A DNA stretch of 64,000 nucleotides from Rhodococcus spelaei (lineage in GTDB: Bacteria; Actinomycetota; Actinomycetes; Mycobacteriales; Mycobacteriaceae): positions 218,774 through 282,773 of the forward strand of contig NZ_VIGH01000009.1 in NCBI RefSeq assembly GCF_006704125.1. The letters run 5' to 3'. Within the stretch, counting starts at the first letter, position 1, and each line of letters opens with the position of its first letter. Under the pieces are notes generated by a model. That model made no database searches. It saw only the letters and a list, made by a program, of their open reading frames with translations, and was not told the DNA's origin. Of this stretch, positions 1 to 8,600 are shown one piece after another. A program made the translations under genes and the position numbers.

Positions 1-1072
1 CCCCGTCGGGCACGCAGAAGGGGATCACCAGCTCGGGCGACTCGAAGAGGATGTTGCCGCGGTCGAGCCGTTTGGCGATCGCGGCCTCGCTCAGTCCGTC
101 GGCGGTGAGGTCCGCCCGCCACTGCTCGCGCATCGCATTGAGCAGTCGGAGCCGGGTGGCGGCAGTCCTGATCCAGACGAACCGCACCGGGCGGGTGTGG
201 TGCGGCGCGGGTGCGGTCAACGCTTCCGCGATCGCGTCCCGCACCGCATGTGGGTCGACGGATTCGGAGGAGAACTCGCGGATCGACCGGCGCAGCAGGA
301 GCGCCTCGCCGCGGCCCTGGGCGAGCGCCTCGTTGGTGCCGAGCCAGAACAGGTCTTCCTCGCCGCGTCGGAGCAGGTCTTTCGCCCCGGATCCGTCGTC
401 CTCGAGCGATATTCCGCGCACCACCGCGACGGGGAGGCTGCCGACCTTGCCCTTGACGAGGTCGCCGGCCGCGGCCAGCTCGTCCGCAATCGCCACGGAG
501 GTGACGAACAGTTCGTTGCCTTGCGCATCCACCGAGCCGGCGTAACCGTGCAGCACCGGCAGGCCCGCGGAGCCGATCGCGGCGTCGGTCTGGCCGTGCC
601 GCCAGGCCCGGCCCATCGTGTCGGTGACCACGACTGCCACGGTGACTCCGAGCAGCTGCGTGATCCGCTCTCGCAGGGCCCGCGCGCTGGCGTCGGGATC
701 CTCCGGCAGCAGGGCCAGTTCGGCGGGGTGGACGTTCGAACCGTCGATCCCCGAGGCGGCCTGGACGATGCCGAGGCGATTCTCGGTGATCAGGGTGCGG
801 CCCTTGCGGGCGACCACCCGTACTGCCTCCTGGTCGACGAGAACCCTTCGGGCGGCGTCCCTTTCGTCGGGGTCGGTCGGGGACTGAACGATCCGGCCCT
901 CGACCTTGGAGACGATCTTGCTGGTCACGACCAGTACGTCGCCGTCGGCGAGCCACGGCGCGGCCGCGGCGATCGCGGCGGCGAGGTCGTCGCCGGGCCG
1001 GAACTCCGGCAGTCCGGGGACGGGCAGGATCTCCACGGCGCCGCCGGCGCCGTGGTCGGCGACGGCGCTCAC
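1..1072 (-). CDS. fbiB: Coenzyme F420:L-glutamate ligase FbiB (3' end outside window)
   Basis: FbiB adds gamma-linked glutamates to F420-0. In actinobacteria it fuses a CofE-like ligase to a C-terminal nitroreductase-like domain that reduces dehydro-F420-0 with FMNH2. Reading leftward from the GTG at 1072, the frame stays open to the window edge (357 codons). It shows the CofE core ([12 protein letters not shown], the [14 protein letters not shown] stretch) and then the start of the nitroreductase part ([17 protein letters not shown], the region ending FVWIRTAA). The GTG shares bases with the TGA of fbiA (GTGA overlap), so the two are translationally coupled. The last roughly 100 residues lie beyond position 1. 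Confidence 0.95.
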   Translation of the reverse strand, partial: MSAVADHGAGGAVEILPVPGLPEFRPGDDLAAAIAAAAPWLADGDVLVVTSKIVSKVEGRIVQSPTDPDERDAARRVLVDQEAVRVVARKGRTLITENRLGIVQAASGIDGSNVHPAELALLPEDPDASARALRERITQLLGVTVAVVVTDTMGRAWRHGQTDAAIGSAGLPVLHGYAGSVDAQGNELFVTSVAIADELAAAGDLVKGKVGSLPVAVVRGISLEDDGSGAKDLLRRGEEDLFWLGTNEALAQGRGEALLLRRSIREFSSESVDPHAVRDAIAEALTAPAPHHTRPVRFVWIRTAATRLRLLNAMREQWRADLTADGLSEAAIAKRLDRGNILFESPELVIPFCVPDG

Positions 1073-2028
1073 ACACTCACCCCGGCCAGCCGCAGCGCGG
1101 CGCGAGCCATCTCGGCGGTGGTCTCGGGATCGGTCATCAGCAACGGGACCGACTCGACGGCGACCCCGGGCACGTCCGCGGTGTCGGTCTCGTGAACGAG
1201 CCAGCCGTCGAGGATCCCGGTCTCGGACCGGGATCCGTAGTAGCGGCCGATCGCCTCGGCGGACGTCTGCACGCCGATCACCTCGAGGCATTCGTCGGCC
1301 ATGCCGCGCAACGGTTTACCGTCGATCACTGGAGACAGTCCGACCACCTTCGCCCGGCCGGTCCGCAGGGCGCCGCGGATCCCCGGAACCGCCAGGATCG
1401 CGCCGACGCTCACCACCGGGTTCGACGGGGCGAGCAGGACCGCGTCCGCGTTCTCGAGAGCCTCGAGCACGCCGGGGGCGGGGGTGGCCTTGTCGGCGCC
1501 GACGTGGGCAAAGCTGTGCGTCGGTACCTGGGCGCGGTAGCGCACCCACCACTCCTGGAAATGGATGGCACGTTGCTCGTCGTCGGTGGGATCGGTGATG
1601 ACGACGTGGGTTTCGCTGCGATCGTCGGTCACCGGGATCAGCCTGACCCCCGGCTGCCAGCGGTTGCACAGCGCCTCGGTCACCGCGGACAGCGGATACC
1701 CGGTGCGGAGCATCTGCGAGCGGATCAGGTGGGTCGCGATGTCGCGGTCGCCGAGGCCGAACCAGTCGGGCTTCGCGCCGTAGGCCGCGAGTTCCTCCTT
1801 GGCGTTCCAGGTTTCGCCGACGTGACCCCAGCCGCGCTCGGGATCGATGCCCCCACCGAGGGTGTACATGCAGGTGTCGAGGTCCGGACAGATGCGAAGA
1901 CCGTGCATCCACACGTCGTCGCCGACGTTGACGATCGCGGTGATCTCGTCCGATTCCGTGAGCAGGCTTCGCACACCCTGCAGAAAACGCGCCCCGCCGA
2001 CTCCGCCGACCAATACAGTGACTCTCAC
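1069..2028 (-). CDS. fbiA: 2-phospho-L-lactate (phosphoenolpyruvyl) transferase FbiA/CofD
   Basis: FbiA joins the activated phospholactyl or phosphoenolpyruvyl moiety to the deazaflavin Fo, giving (dehydro-)F420-0. The 319-residue protein begins [18 protein letters not shown], the glycine-rich CofD N-terminus, and contains [19 protein letters not shown] and [17 protein letters not shown], both typical of the family. GTG at 2028 is chosen because the CofD fold starts there; upstream in-frame sequence is unconserved and arginine-rich. It lies directly upstream of fbiB with a 4-base overlap. F420 serves many actinobacterial oxidoreductases, among them luciferase-like enzymes such as the one at 33932. 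Confidence 0.96.
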   Translation of the reverse strand: MRVTVLVGGVGGARFLQGVRSLLTESDEITAIVNVGDDVWMHGLRICPDLDTCMYTLGGGIDPERGWGHVGETWNAKEELAAYGAKPDWFGLGDRDIATHLIRSQMLRTGYPLSAVTEALCNRWQPGVRLIPVTDDRSETHVVITDPTDDEQRAIHFQEWWVRYRAQVPTHSFAHVGADKATPAPGVLEALENADAVLLAPSNPVVSVGAILAVPGIRGALRTGRAKVVGLSPVIDGKPLRGMADECLEVIGVQTSAEAIGRYYGSRSETGILDGWLVHETDTADVPGVAVESVPLLMTDPETTAEMARAALRLAGVSV

Positions 2029-2175
2029 AGGCCAACAGCCTAGGCGGCCTGTCGTTACTCGGTGGAGCGGCACCGTGCCCACCGGCGTGGCCGATGCGAC
2101 ACGCGGATGACGCGCACGAATGCGGCGACGGCATGGAATCGGTCTCCGTGGTGGTAGGGGAATTCTCCCGACGGC

Positions 2176-2204
2176 TTGACCCGCCACTGCAGTCCGTGTC
2201 TAAT
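2176..2204 (+). promoter_or_regulatory. Candidate whiB2 promoter (-35 TTGACC, 17 bp, -10 TCTAAT)
   Basis: TTGACC at 2176-2181 and TCTAAT at 2199-2204 are 17 bp apart, close to the sigma-A consensus, and point at whiB2. They imply an untranslated leader of about 135 nt before the ATG at 2348. The fbiA-whiB2 gap (2029-2347, about 320 bp) holds no other gene that I can see. This is a pattern match only. Confidence 0.55.
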
Positions 2205-2347
2205 CACAGGTATGTCATTCCGAGGTCGTCACCCGAGATGGTTTGCGGTGGGCCTTGATTCGAACGCTCGTTCCCACGGGAATGGCATATCCGGGGATTC
2301 AATCATTCAGGAGATTCTGCGCTATCAAAGGTGAGGAGGCGGAACGG

Positions 2348-2743
2348 ATGTCCACTCTGCACGAGGAGTCTTTTACTCATCTCAGCGAGCTTGGCAACGA
2401 ACCGCAGACCGATTCCAGGGCGGGCGCATCGGGGGATGGCCGCCGAATTCAGGGCGACGCGATCAGTGATCGTCCACAACTCAGCCTGATCGTCAACGGA
2501 TTCGACGACATGTTCGAGTCGATCGAGGATCAGTGGCAGGAGCGCGCGCTGTGCGCGCAGACCGATCCCGAGGCGTTCTTCCCTGAGAAGGGTGGCTCGA
2601 CGCGGGAGGCCAAGCGCATCTGCCTCGGCTGCGAGGTTCGCGACGAGTGCCTCGAGTATGCGCTGGCGAACGACGAACGATTCGGGATCTGGGGTGGCCT
2701 CTCCGAGCGCGAGCGCCGGCGCCTCAAGCGCGGCATCGTCTGA
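2348..2743 (+). CDS. whiB2: WhiB-family iron-sulfur transcription factor (WhiB2/WhmD type)
   Basis: WhiB2/WhmD is a [4Fe-4S] regulator needed for septation and division in mycobacteria. The 131-residue protein has the four cluster cysteines: one in RALCAQTDPEAFFPEKGG and three in the segment running CLGCEVRDEC. These are followed by the WhiB signature GIWGGLSERERRRLKRG at the C-terminus. ATG 2348 is chosen because GAGGAGG lies 7 nt upstream. The roughly 70-residue unconserved N-terminal extension is longer than in M. tuberculosis WhiB2 but resembles WhmD. A strong terminator follows immediately. The position next to manB and the DUF3499 gene matches mycobacterial order. Confidence 0.93.
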   Translation: MSTLHEESFTHLSELGNEPQTDSRAGASGDGRRIQGDAISDRPQLSLIVNGFDDMFESIEDQWQERALCAQTDPEAFFPEKGGSTREAKRICLGCEVRDECLEYALANDERFGIWGGLSERERRRLKRGIV

Positions 2744-2750
2744 ACGACTG

Positions 2751-2785
2751 AAAACCGTTGGTGCTCAATCGCACCAACGGTTTTT
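2751..2785. terminator. Bidirectional intrinsic terminator
   Basis: A 14-bp stem, AAAACCGTTGGTGC pairing with GCACCAACGGTTTT, encloses the 6-nt loop TCAATC. A T-run follows on the plus strand and the matching A-run gives one on the minus strand. It lies between the convergent whiB2 and 2785-3279 genes and can stop both. Confidence 0.9.
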
Positions 2786-3279
2786 CATTCGTCAGGGTCG
2801 TCGGTGAGGTCGGGATCGATCACTTCGGGATCCACCCCGAGGTAGGTCGCGACCTGACGCACCAGGACCTCGTTGAGCAGATCGACCAGGTCGTCCTGGC
2901 GTTTGGCGCGCAGTTCGAGCGGCCTGCGGAACAGCACCAGGCGCGCCCGCGTTGCGGTGCCGTGTCGATCGACGCCGGCCGGGACCAGTCGCGACAGCGG
3001 CACGGGTCCCTCCGCCACGACCTCCGGCGGCCAGGTCACGGAATCCGGGTCCAGCGCACGGATTTTCGGCACTTCGTCGACGGCGATGTCGAGTTTGGTG
3101 ATGCGGTCGTGCCAACGTGCGTCGATCGGTGCGAACGCCTCGAGCACCAGCATGTCGAACTTCTCCGCGCGGCTGCGCCAGGCGGGCACGTGCTCCGGAA
3201 AGACCGGTCCACGGATGCCCCGGCCTCGCCGAGCCACCGAACGGGAACTCAGTGGACGTCCGTGTCGGGCTCTGCGCAT
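2785..3279 (-). CDS. Zincin_1-like family protein with degenerate metal site
   Basis: This 164-residue basic-to-acidic protein resembles the actinobacterial metallopeptidase-family proteins (PF06262-type; Rv3259-like by position). Recognisable parts are an Arg-rich N-terminus, a middle segment FDMLVLEAFAPIDARWHD and a C-terminal segment near residues 136-155. The expected HExxHHFG zinc motif is replaced by VRQVATYLGVD, so His, Glu and second His become Arg, Gln and Thr in my alignment. I infer a non-catalytic or structural role. ATG 3279 is chosen because upstream sequence lacks family features. It diverges from the DUF3499 gene, 81 bp apart. Confidence 0.75.
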   Translation of the reverse strand: MRRARHGRPLSSRSVARRGRGIRGPVFPEHVPAWRSRAEKFDMLVLEAFAPIDARWHDRITKLDIAVDEVPKIRALDPDSVTWPPEVVAEGPVPLSRLVPAGVDRHGTATRARLVLFRRPLELRAKRQDDLVDLLNEVLVRQVATYLGVDPEVIDPDLTDDPDE

Positions 3280-3360
3280 GAGGGTCAATCCTACCGACAC
3301 CCAAACCCTTCCGGTGTGTCCGAGTAGGCGTCGCAGAGGTGGAGGGCTACCCTCACAGAC

Positions 3361-3738
3361 GTGAGAGCACTGCGTCGATGCTGCCGGCCTGGGTGTAAGA
3401 ACCCCGCCGTTGCGACGCTGACGTATGTCTACTCGGACTCGACCGCCGTGGTCGGTCCGCTGGCGACCGTCGACGAACCGCATTCCTGGGACCTGTGCGA
3501 TTCCCACGCGTCCCGGATCACCGCCCCCAAGGGGTGGGAGCTGGTGCGCTACGAGGGCGGATTCGCCAGCCCCACGCCCGACGAGGACGACCTGACGGCG
3601 TTGGCCGAGGCGGTCCGGGAGGCGGGCCGCGGCGAGCGCGGAACGTCGGAAGGTCGGTCGGAGGACGCGCTGAGCCAGGTCAACACCAGGACCGGCCGCC
3701 GAGGTCATCTGCGGGTACTTCCCGACCCGACCAGCTAG
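3361..3738 (+). CDS. DUF3499 family protein (Rv3258c-like)
   Basis: A 125-residue protein of unknown function found across actinobacteria. The N-terminus RCCRPGCKNPAVATLTYVY and the later WDLCDSHASRIT give a CC-x3-C...C-x2-H pattern that could bind zinc; that is an inference from spacing. The central part WELVRYEGGF is family-typical, while the last 50 residues are charged and low in complexity. GTG at 3361 starts directly on the conserved region. It is 89 bp upstream of manB on the same strand, the arrangement usual in mycobacteria, which hints at co-transcription with mannose metabolism. Confidence 0.85.
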   Translation: MRALRRCCRPGCKNPAVATLTYVYSDSTAVVGPLATVDEPHSWDLCDSHASRITAPKGWELVRYEGGFASPTPDEDDLTALAEAVREAGRGERGTSEGRSEDALSQVNTRTGRRGHLRVLPDPTS

Positions 3739-3827
3739 TCGCGCCGGGCGCTGTCCGGCCGTGCGGGGCACTAGGCTGTCCGATACAGCGCGCGATCAAG
3801 ACCGTCCCCGAACGCAGGAGTAATGCA

Positions 3828-5204
3828 GTGGCCCGTACCGCCGAATCCGTCCATGCCGTCGTCAAGGCATACGACATTCGCGGCGTCGTCGGTGAGCAGT
3901 TGGACGTCGACTTCGTCCGGGACGTCGCAGGTGCGTTCGCCCGACTCGTCCGCGACGATCAGGCCCGGCCCGCGGCTCGTGTCGTGATCGGGCACGACAT
4001 GCGTGCCTCGTCTCCGGAGTTGGCCGCTGCCTTCGCTGACGGAGTCACCTCGCAGGGGCTGGACGTGGTCCTGATCGGGCTGGCCTCCACCGACGAGCTG
4101 TACTTCGCGTCCGGCCTGCTCGACTGCCCGGGCGCCATGTTCACCGCCAGCCACAATCCCGCCCGCTACAACGGGATCAAGCTGTGCCGCGCCGGTGCCA
4201 AGCCGGTCGGCCAGGACACCGGTCTGGCGACCGTCGCGGCCGAGCTGATCGAGGGCGTGCCCGCGAGCGACCGCGAGCGCGGCTCGGTCACCGAGCGTGA
4301 CGTGCTCGACGAGTACGCCTCCTTCCTGCGCGGTCTGGTCGATCTGTCCGCGATGCGGCCGCTGACCGTGGCCGCCGACGCGGGCAACGGGATGGGCGGC
4401 CACACGGTGCCCGCCGTGCTCGGCCCGCTGCCGCTGACGACCCTGCCGCTGTACTTCGAGCTCGACGGCTCGTTCCCCAATCACGAGGCCAACCCGCTCG
4501 ACCCGAAGAACCTGGTGGACCTGCAGGCGTACGTGCGCAGCACGGGTGCGGACATCGGGCTGGCGTTCGACGGCGACGCGGACCGCTGCTTCGTGGTGGA
4601 CGAGCTCGGTCAGCCGGTCTCGCCGTCGGCCGTGACTGCGCTGGTCGCCGAACGTGAACTGGCCAAGGAGCCGGGGGCGACGATCATCCACAACTTGATC
4701 ACCTCCCGTGCGGTCCCCGAACTCGTGACCGAACTCGGTGGCGTCCCGGTGCGCACCCGTGTCGGGCACTCGTTCATCAAGCAGCAGATGGCCGAGACCG
4801 GCGCCGTTTTCGGCGGCGAGCACTCGGCGCACTACTACTTCCGTGACTTCTGGGGCGCCGACTCGGGGATGCTGGCGGCACTGCACGTGCTGGCCGCGCT
4901 GGGCGAGCAGGACCGTCCGCTCTCGGAGCTGATGAGCAAGTACGACCGGTACGCGGCGTCCGGCGAGATCAACTCGACCGTCGCCGACGCCGCCGAGCGG
5001 ACGGCGGCCGTACTGGATGCGTTCGCGGACCGGTCGCAGTCGGTGGACCGGCTCGACGGCGTGACCGTGAACCTGGCCGACGGCGCCTGGTTCAACCTGC
5101 GGGCGTCGAACACCGAGCCGCTGCTGCGACTGAACGTGGAGGCCCGGACCACCGACGAGGTCGATGGGCTCGTTGCTGAGATACTGGCAGTGGTGCGCGC
5201 CTGA
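3828..5204 (+). CDS. manB: Phosphomannomutase/phosphoglucomutase ManB
   Basis: ManB interconverts mannose-6-phosphate and mannose-1-phosphate, the precursor of GDP-mannose for PIMs, lipomannan and lipoarabinomannan. The 458-residue protein has all alpha-D-phosphohexomutase signatures: the phosphoserine loop FTASHNPARYNGIKLC, the magnesium loop FDGDADRCF, the sugar-binding GGEHSAHYYF and the phosphate-binding NTEPLLRLNVEA. GTG 3828 follows GCAGGAG by 7 nt and starts VARTAESVHAVVKAYDIRG as in homologs. It is followed by the SIS-like gene and manA, so the two ends of the mannose branch flank one conserved protein. Confidence 0.97.
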   Translation: MARTAESVHAVVKAYDIRGVVGEQLDVDFVRDVAGAFARLVRDDQARPAARVVIGHDMRASSPELAAAFADGVTSQGLDVVLIGLASTDELYFASGLLDCPGAMFTASHNPARYNGIKLCRAGAKPVGQDTGLATVAAELIEGVPASDRERGSVTERDVLDEYASFLRGLVDLSAMRPLTVAADAGNGMGGHTVPAVLGPLPLTTLPLYFELDGSFPNHEANPLDPKNLVDLQAYVRSTGADIGLAFDGDADRCFVVDELGQPVSPSAVTALVAERELAKEPGATIIHNLITSRAVPELVTELGGVPVRTRVGHSFIKQQMAETGAVFGGEHSAHYYFRDFWGADSGMLAALHVLAALGEQDRPLSELMSKYDRYAASGEINSTVADAAERTAAVLDAFADRSQSVDRLDGVTVNLADGAWFNLRASNTEPLLRLNVEARTTDEVDGLVAEILAVVRA

Positions 5205-5247
5205 GGGGGCGCACAGTGTTGAGGAATCGAGTGAAAGGAAGGTTGCC

Positions 5248-6366
5248 ATGACGGCTCCGTCACCCCTTCTGGATCTCGATGACGCCGCGAGCGTCGCCGC
5301 CGCCGATTCCGAGGGCGTGATGCGCTCGGCAGCGCTGGGCGGGGCGCAGGTCCGGGCCACTGCAGCGGCCGTCACCGAGGGCGCGCTCGACCGGATCAAG
5401 GACATGCGGCCGCGCAGTGTGGTCATGGTGACCGGCGGCGGCAGGGCCGGTCGCGCCGCGACCGTGCTCATCGCGACGGCCGGGCCGAAGGTGGGGATCC
5501 CGATCCTGCACCTGCCTGCGGTGCCGCCGTGGGTCGGTCCGCTGGACGTGGTGGTCGTCGCTGGTGACGACGCCGGCGACAACCGACTGCTCGACGCCGC
5601 GGACTCCGCGATGCGCCGGGGCGCGGAGGTCGTCCTGGTGGCGCCCGACGAGGGACCGTTGCGCGCGGTCGGCGCGGGCCGCGCGATGGCGCTGCCGCCG
5701 CGCGTTCGGGTGCCCGACCGGAACGGCTTCCTGCGTTATCTCGCGGCGGGGCTCGCGGTCGTCGCGACGCTCGAATCGGGCCGGACCGCAGGTCTTTTCC
5801 CGGATCTGGCGGAGCTCGCGGACGAACTCGACGCCGAGGCGGTGCGCGACCGTCCCGACAACGAGGTGTTCCACAATCCGGCCAAGTCGCTCGCCGTGCG
5901 GATGCGCGGGCGTCGCGTGGTGCTGGCCGGCGACGGGCCGTCCACGACGGCGCTCGCCCGGCACGGCGCGGAGGTTCTGTTGCGCACCGCGGGTGTGGTG
6001 GCCGCGGCAGCCGACCTGGGTGAGGTGGTGGCCGCGAGCGATCGGATCGCCCGCGGCGGTGGCGCGTCCGGCGGGGACTACGACCCGATCTTCCACGACG
6101 AGGAACTCGACGGTCCCGCGCCGAGCGCGCCGGTGCGGGTCCTCGTGCTGGCGACCGCGGCGTCCCGGCAGCTGACGGCGCGCCGCATCGCGGTGTTGCC
6201 GGACGCGGACCTGGTGACGATGGGGGACGAGGATTCGATCGAGATGGGGGACGGCGAGATGAGGGGCCCGCAGAGCAGGGAGCGCACCGAGGTCGAGCAG
6301 TTGGCGGTGACGGCGGTGCGCCTGGAGATGGCGGCCGCGTACCTGCACCTGATCGGTGGCAGCTAG
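5248..6366 (+). CDS. SIS-domain-like protein (Rv3256c/TobH family)
   Basis: A 372-residue protein conserved between manB and manA in mycolata. The VVMVTGGGRAGRAATVL segment near residue 55 and VVLAGDGPSTTALARHG near residue 230 look like the two glycine-rich strands of a sugar-isomerase (SIS) fold, but usual SIS active-site residues are not obvious. ATG 5248 has AAAGGAAGG 5-14 nt upstream. Its TAG shares one base with the GTG of manA (TAGTG), showing tight translational coupling. A role in mannose phosphate handling is inferred only from context. Confidence 0.8.
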   Translation: MTAPSPLLDLDDAASVAAADSEGVMRSAALGGAQVRATAAAVTEGALDRIKDMRPRSVVMVTGGGRAGRAATVLIATAGPKVGIPILHLPAVPPWVGPLDVVVVAGDDAGDNRLLDAADSAMRRGAEVVLVAPDEGPLRAVGAGRAMALPPRVRVPDRNGFLRYLAAGLAVVATLESGRTAGLFPDLAELADELDAEAVRDRPDNEVFHNPAKSLAVRMRGRRVVLAGDGPSTTALARHGAEVLLRTAGVVAAAADLGEVVAASDRIARGGGASGGDYDPIFHDEELDGPAPSAPVRVLVLATAASRQLTARRIAVLPDADLVTMGDEDSIEMGDGEMRGPQSRERTEVEQLAVTAVRLEMAAAYLHLIGGS

Positions 6367-7598
6367 TGCAGCTGCTGCAGGGCGCGCTGCGCACCTATGC
6401 CTGGGGTTCCCGCACGGCGATCGCCGAACTGTGCGGTCGTCCCGTGCCGTCGAACCACCCCGAAGCCGAACTGTGGCTCGGCGCCCACCCGGCAGACCCG
6501 GCGAGGCTTCTGATCGGCGACCGGTCGGTGTCGCTGTTGGATGCGATCACCGCGGACCCGGCGGGCCAGCTCGGTGAGCGGGCGCGGGCCGGATTCGGTG
6601 ACCGGTTGCCGTTCCTGCTCAAGCTGCTCGCGGCGGAGGAGGCGCTCTCGCTGCAGGCGCATCCGAGCGCCGAGCAGGCGAAGGAGGGCTTCGCACGGGA
6701 GGAGGCCGCCGGGATCCCGCTGGACTCGCCGGTGCGCAACTACCGCGACGACAGCCACAAGCCCGAACTGGTCGTGGCGCTCACCAGGTTCGAGGTGCTG
6801 GCCGGCTTCCGCGATCCGCACCGTACGGTCGAACTGCTTCGGGCACTTGACGTCCCTGCCTTGGACAACTACATCGGACTGCTTGCCGGGCAAGCCGATT
6901 CGTCCGGGCTGCGGGCGCTGTTCACCACCTGGATCACGCTGCCGCCGCCCGCGCTGAGTGCGTTGCTGCCGCAGATCCTCGAGGGGTGCGTGCGTTACCT
7001 GTCGGGCCCGGCCACCGAGCGCAGGTACGCCCGCGAGGTCCAGACCGTGCTGGGCCTCGGCGAGTCCTACCCGGGTGACGCCGGGGTGCTGGCCTCGCTG
7101 CTGCTCAACCGGGTGACCCTGGAACCGGGCGAGGGCCTGTACCTGGCCGCCGGAAACCTGCACGCCTACTTGCACGGCCTCGCGGTCGAGGTGATGGCCA
7201 ACTCCGACAACGTGCTGCGCGGCGGCCTGACACCCAAGCACGTCGACGTCCCGGAACTGTTGCGGGTACTGGACTTCGAACCGCTGACCGGGCCCGTCCG
7301 GATGCCCGCCGCACTGTCCGGGTCGCCGGTACTCGTCTACGACACTCCCGCACCGGAGTTCTCGTTGTCCCGGATCGACCTGTCCGACGGCGGGCAGTCG
7401 CACCCGGTGAGCGTCGATTTCGAACTCGCTGGACCACGGATCCTGCTGTGCACTGCCGGATCTGTCACACTTCGCAGCGGCGACGCCACCCTGGCACTCG
7501 AACGCGGCGACGCGGCCTGGATCGCCGCCGCGGACCCCGCGGTGACGGCGGCGGCCCGCTCGGCGACCGCGCAACTGTTCAGCGCCGCGGTCGGCTGA
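6366..7598 (+). CDS. manA: Mannose-6-phosphate isomerase, class I (ManA)
   Basis: ManA isomerises fructose-6-phosphate to mannose-6-phosphate, feeding ManB. The 410-residue protein shows type I PMI zinc-site elements: ELWLGAHP, the KLLAAEEALSLQAHPS loop with Gln and His ligands, the SHKPELVVAL Glu ligand, and the later GNLHAYLHGLAVEVMANSDN signature. GTG 6366 overlaps the preceding stop by one base, and the protein starts exactly at the family N-terminus (LRTYAWGSRTAI). The cupin-like C-terminal domain is present and complete. Confidence 0.96.
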   Translation: MQLLQGALRTYAWGSRTAIAELCGRPVPSNHPEAELWLGAHPADPARLLIGDRSVSLLDAITADPAGQLGERARAGFGDRLPFLLKLLAAEEALSLQAHPSAEQAKEGFAREEAAGIPLDSPVRNYRDDSHKPELVVALTRFEVLAGFRDPHRTVELLRALDVPALDNYIGLLAGQADSSGLRALFTTWITLPPPALSALLPQILEGCVRYLSGPATERRYAREVQTVLGLGESYPGDAGVLASLLLNRVTLEPGEGLYLAAGNLHAYLHGLAVEVMANSDNVLRGGLTPKHVDVPELLRVLDFEPLTGPVRMPAALSGSPVLVYDTPAPEFSLSRIDLSDGGQSHPVSVDFELAGPRILLCTAGSVTLRSGDATLALERGDAAWIAAADPAVTAAARSATAQLFSAAVG

Positions 7599-7635
7599 GC
7601 GACACGGACAACCCGAGACGACGAGGAGAACAGCA

Positions 7636-8556
7636 GTGTCAGCCAATGGGGGCAAGAAGGCGATCGTCGCGGCGTTGACCGCGAACGCCGGGATCGCGGT
7701 CGCGAAGTTCGCGGGCTTCCTGATCACCGGGTCGTCGTCGATGCTCGCCGAGTCGGTGCACTCGGTCGCCGACACCTCGAATCAGGGTCTGCTCCTGTTC
7801 GGTCAGGCCAGGGCGAACCGCAAGGCCACCCGCTTGCATCCGTTCGGGTACGGCCGCAACCGCTACTTCTACTCGTTCGTCGTTGCGCTCGTCCTGTTCA
7901 CCCTCGGCTCGATGTTTGCCATCTACGAGGGCATCCACAAGATCCAGCACCCCGAGGACCTCTCCTCGCCGATGGTGGCCGTGGTGATCCTGGTGATCGC
8001 GATCGGCCTGGAGGGCTACAGCTTCCTGACGGCGGCGAAGGAGTCCCGCCCCTTGAAGGGCGACGCGAGTTGGTGGCGGTTCATCCGTACCTCGCGCAGT
8101 CCCGAACTGCCGGTGGTGCTGCTCGAGGACACCGGGGCTCTGGTCGGCCTCGTGCTGGCGCTGTGCGGCGTCGGCCTGACCACGATTACCGGTAACCCCG
8201 TGTGGGACGGCATCGGAACGCTGTGCATCGGCGTCCTGCTCGGCATCATCGCCGTCATCCTCATCGTCGAGATGAAGAGTCTGCTCATCGGCGAGGGCGC
8301 GACAGAGGACGAGGAGGAGCGGATTCTCCAGGCGCTGGTCGACGGTGTGGCAATCGACCGCGTCATCCACTGCAAGACCCAGTACCTGGGTCCGGAGGAA
8401 CTGCTGGTGGCCGCCAAGGTCGCGGTGGCGCCCGGCTCCGACATCGCGGCCATCGCCGCCGCGATCGACGAGGCCGAGGTTCGGGTTCGGGCTGCCGTGC
8501 CCGCAGCGCGGATCATCTACCTCGAACCCGATCTGTACCGGGTGCCCACACCGTGA
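7636..8556 (+). CDS. Cation diffusion facilitator (CDF/SLC30-type) transporter
   Basis: A 306-residue inner-membrane divalent-cation/proton antiporter, closest in layout to the SLC30A9-like branch. About six membrane spans are visible. The SVHSVADTSNQ segment in TM2 and VLLEDTGALVGLVLA in TM5 carry the His/Asp metal-site positions; the LHPFGYGRNRYFYS loop is typical. A cytoplasmic domain of about 80 residues follows. The substrate (zinc, iron, manganese) cannot be read from sequence. GTG 7636 is preceded by GAGGAGAAC. It sits 37 bp after manA and 44 bp before the permease, so it may be in the same transcript. Confidence 0.88.
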   Translation: MSANGGKKAIVAALTANAGIAVAKFAGFLITGSSSMLAESVHSVADTSNQGLLLFGQARANRKATRLHPFGYGRNRYFYSFVVALVLFTLGSMFAIYEGIHKIQHPEDLSSPMVAVVILVIAIGLEGYSFLTAAKESRPLKGDASWWRFIRTSRSPELPVVLLEDTGALVGLVLALCGVGLTTITGNPVWDGIGTLCIGVLLGIIAVILIVEMKSLLIGEGATEDEEERILQALVDGVAIDRVIHCKTQYLGPEELLVAAKVAVAPGSDIAAIAAAIDEAEVRVRAAVPAARIIYLEPDLYRVPTP

Positions 8557-8600
8557 CGGCGCAATAGGCTCGACGGAAGACCCCGCATGAGGAGGCAGCG

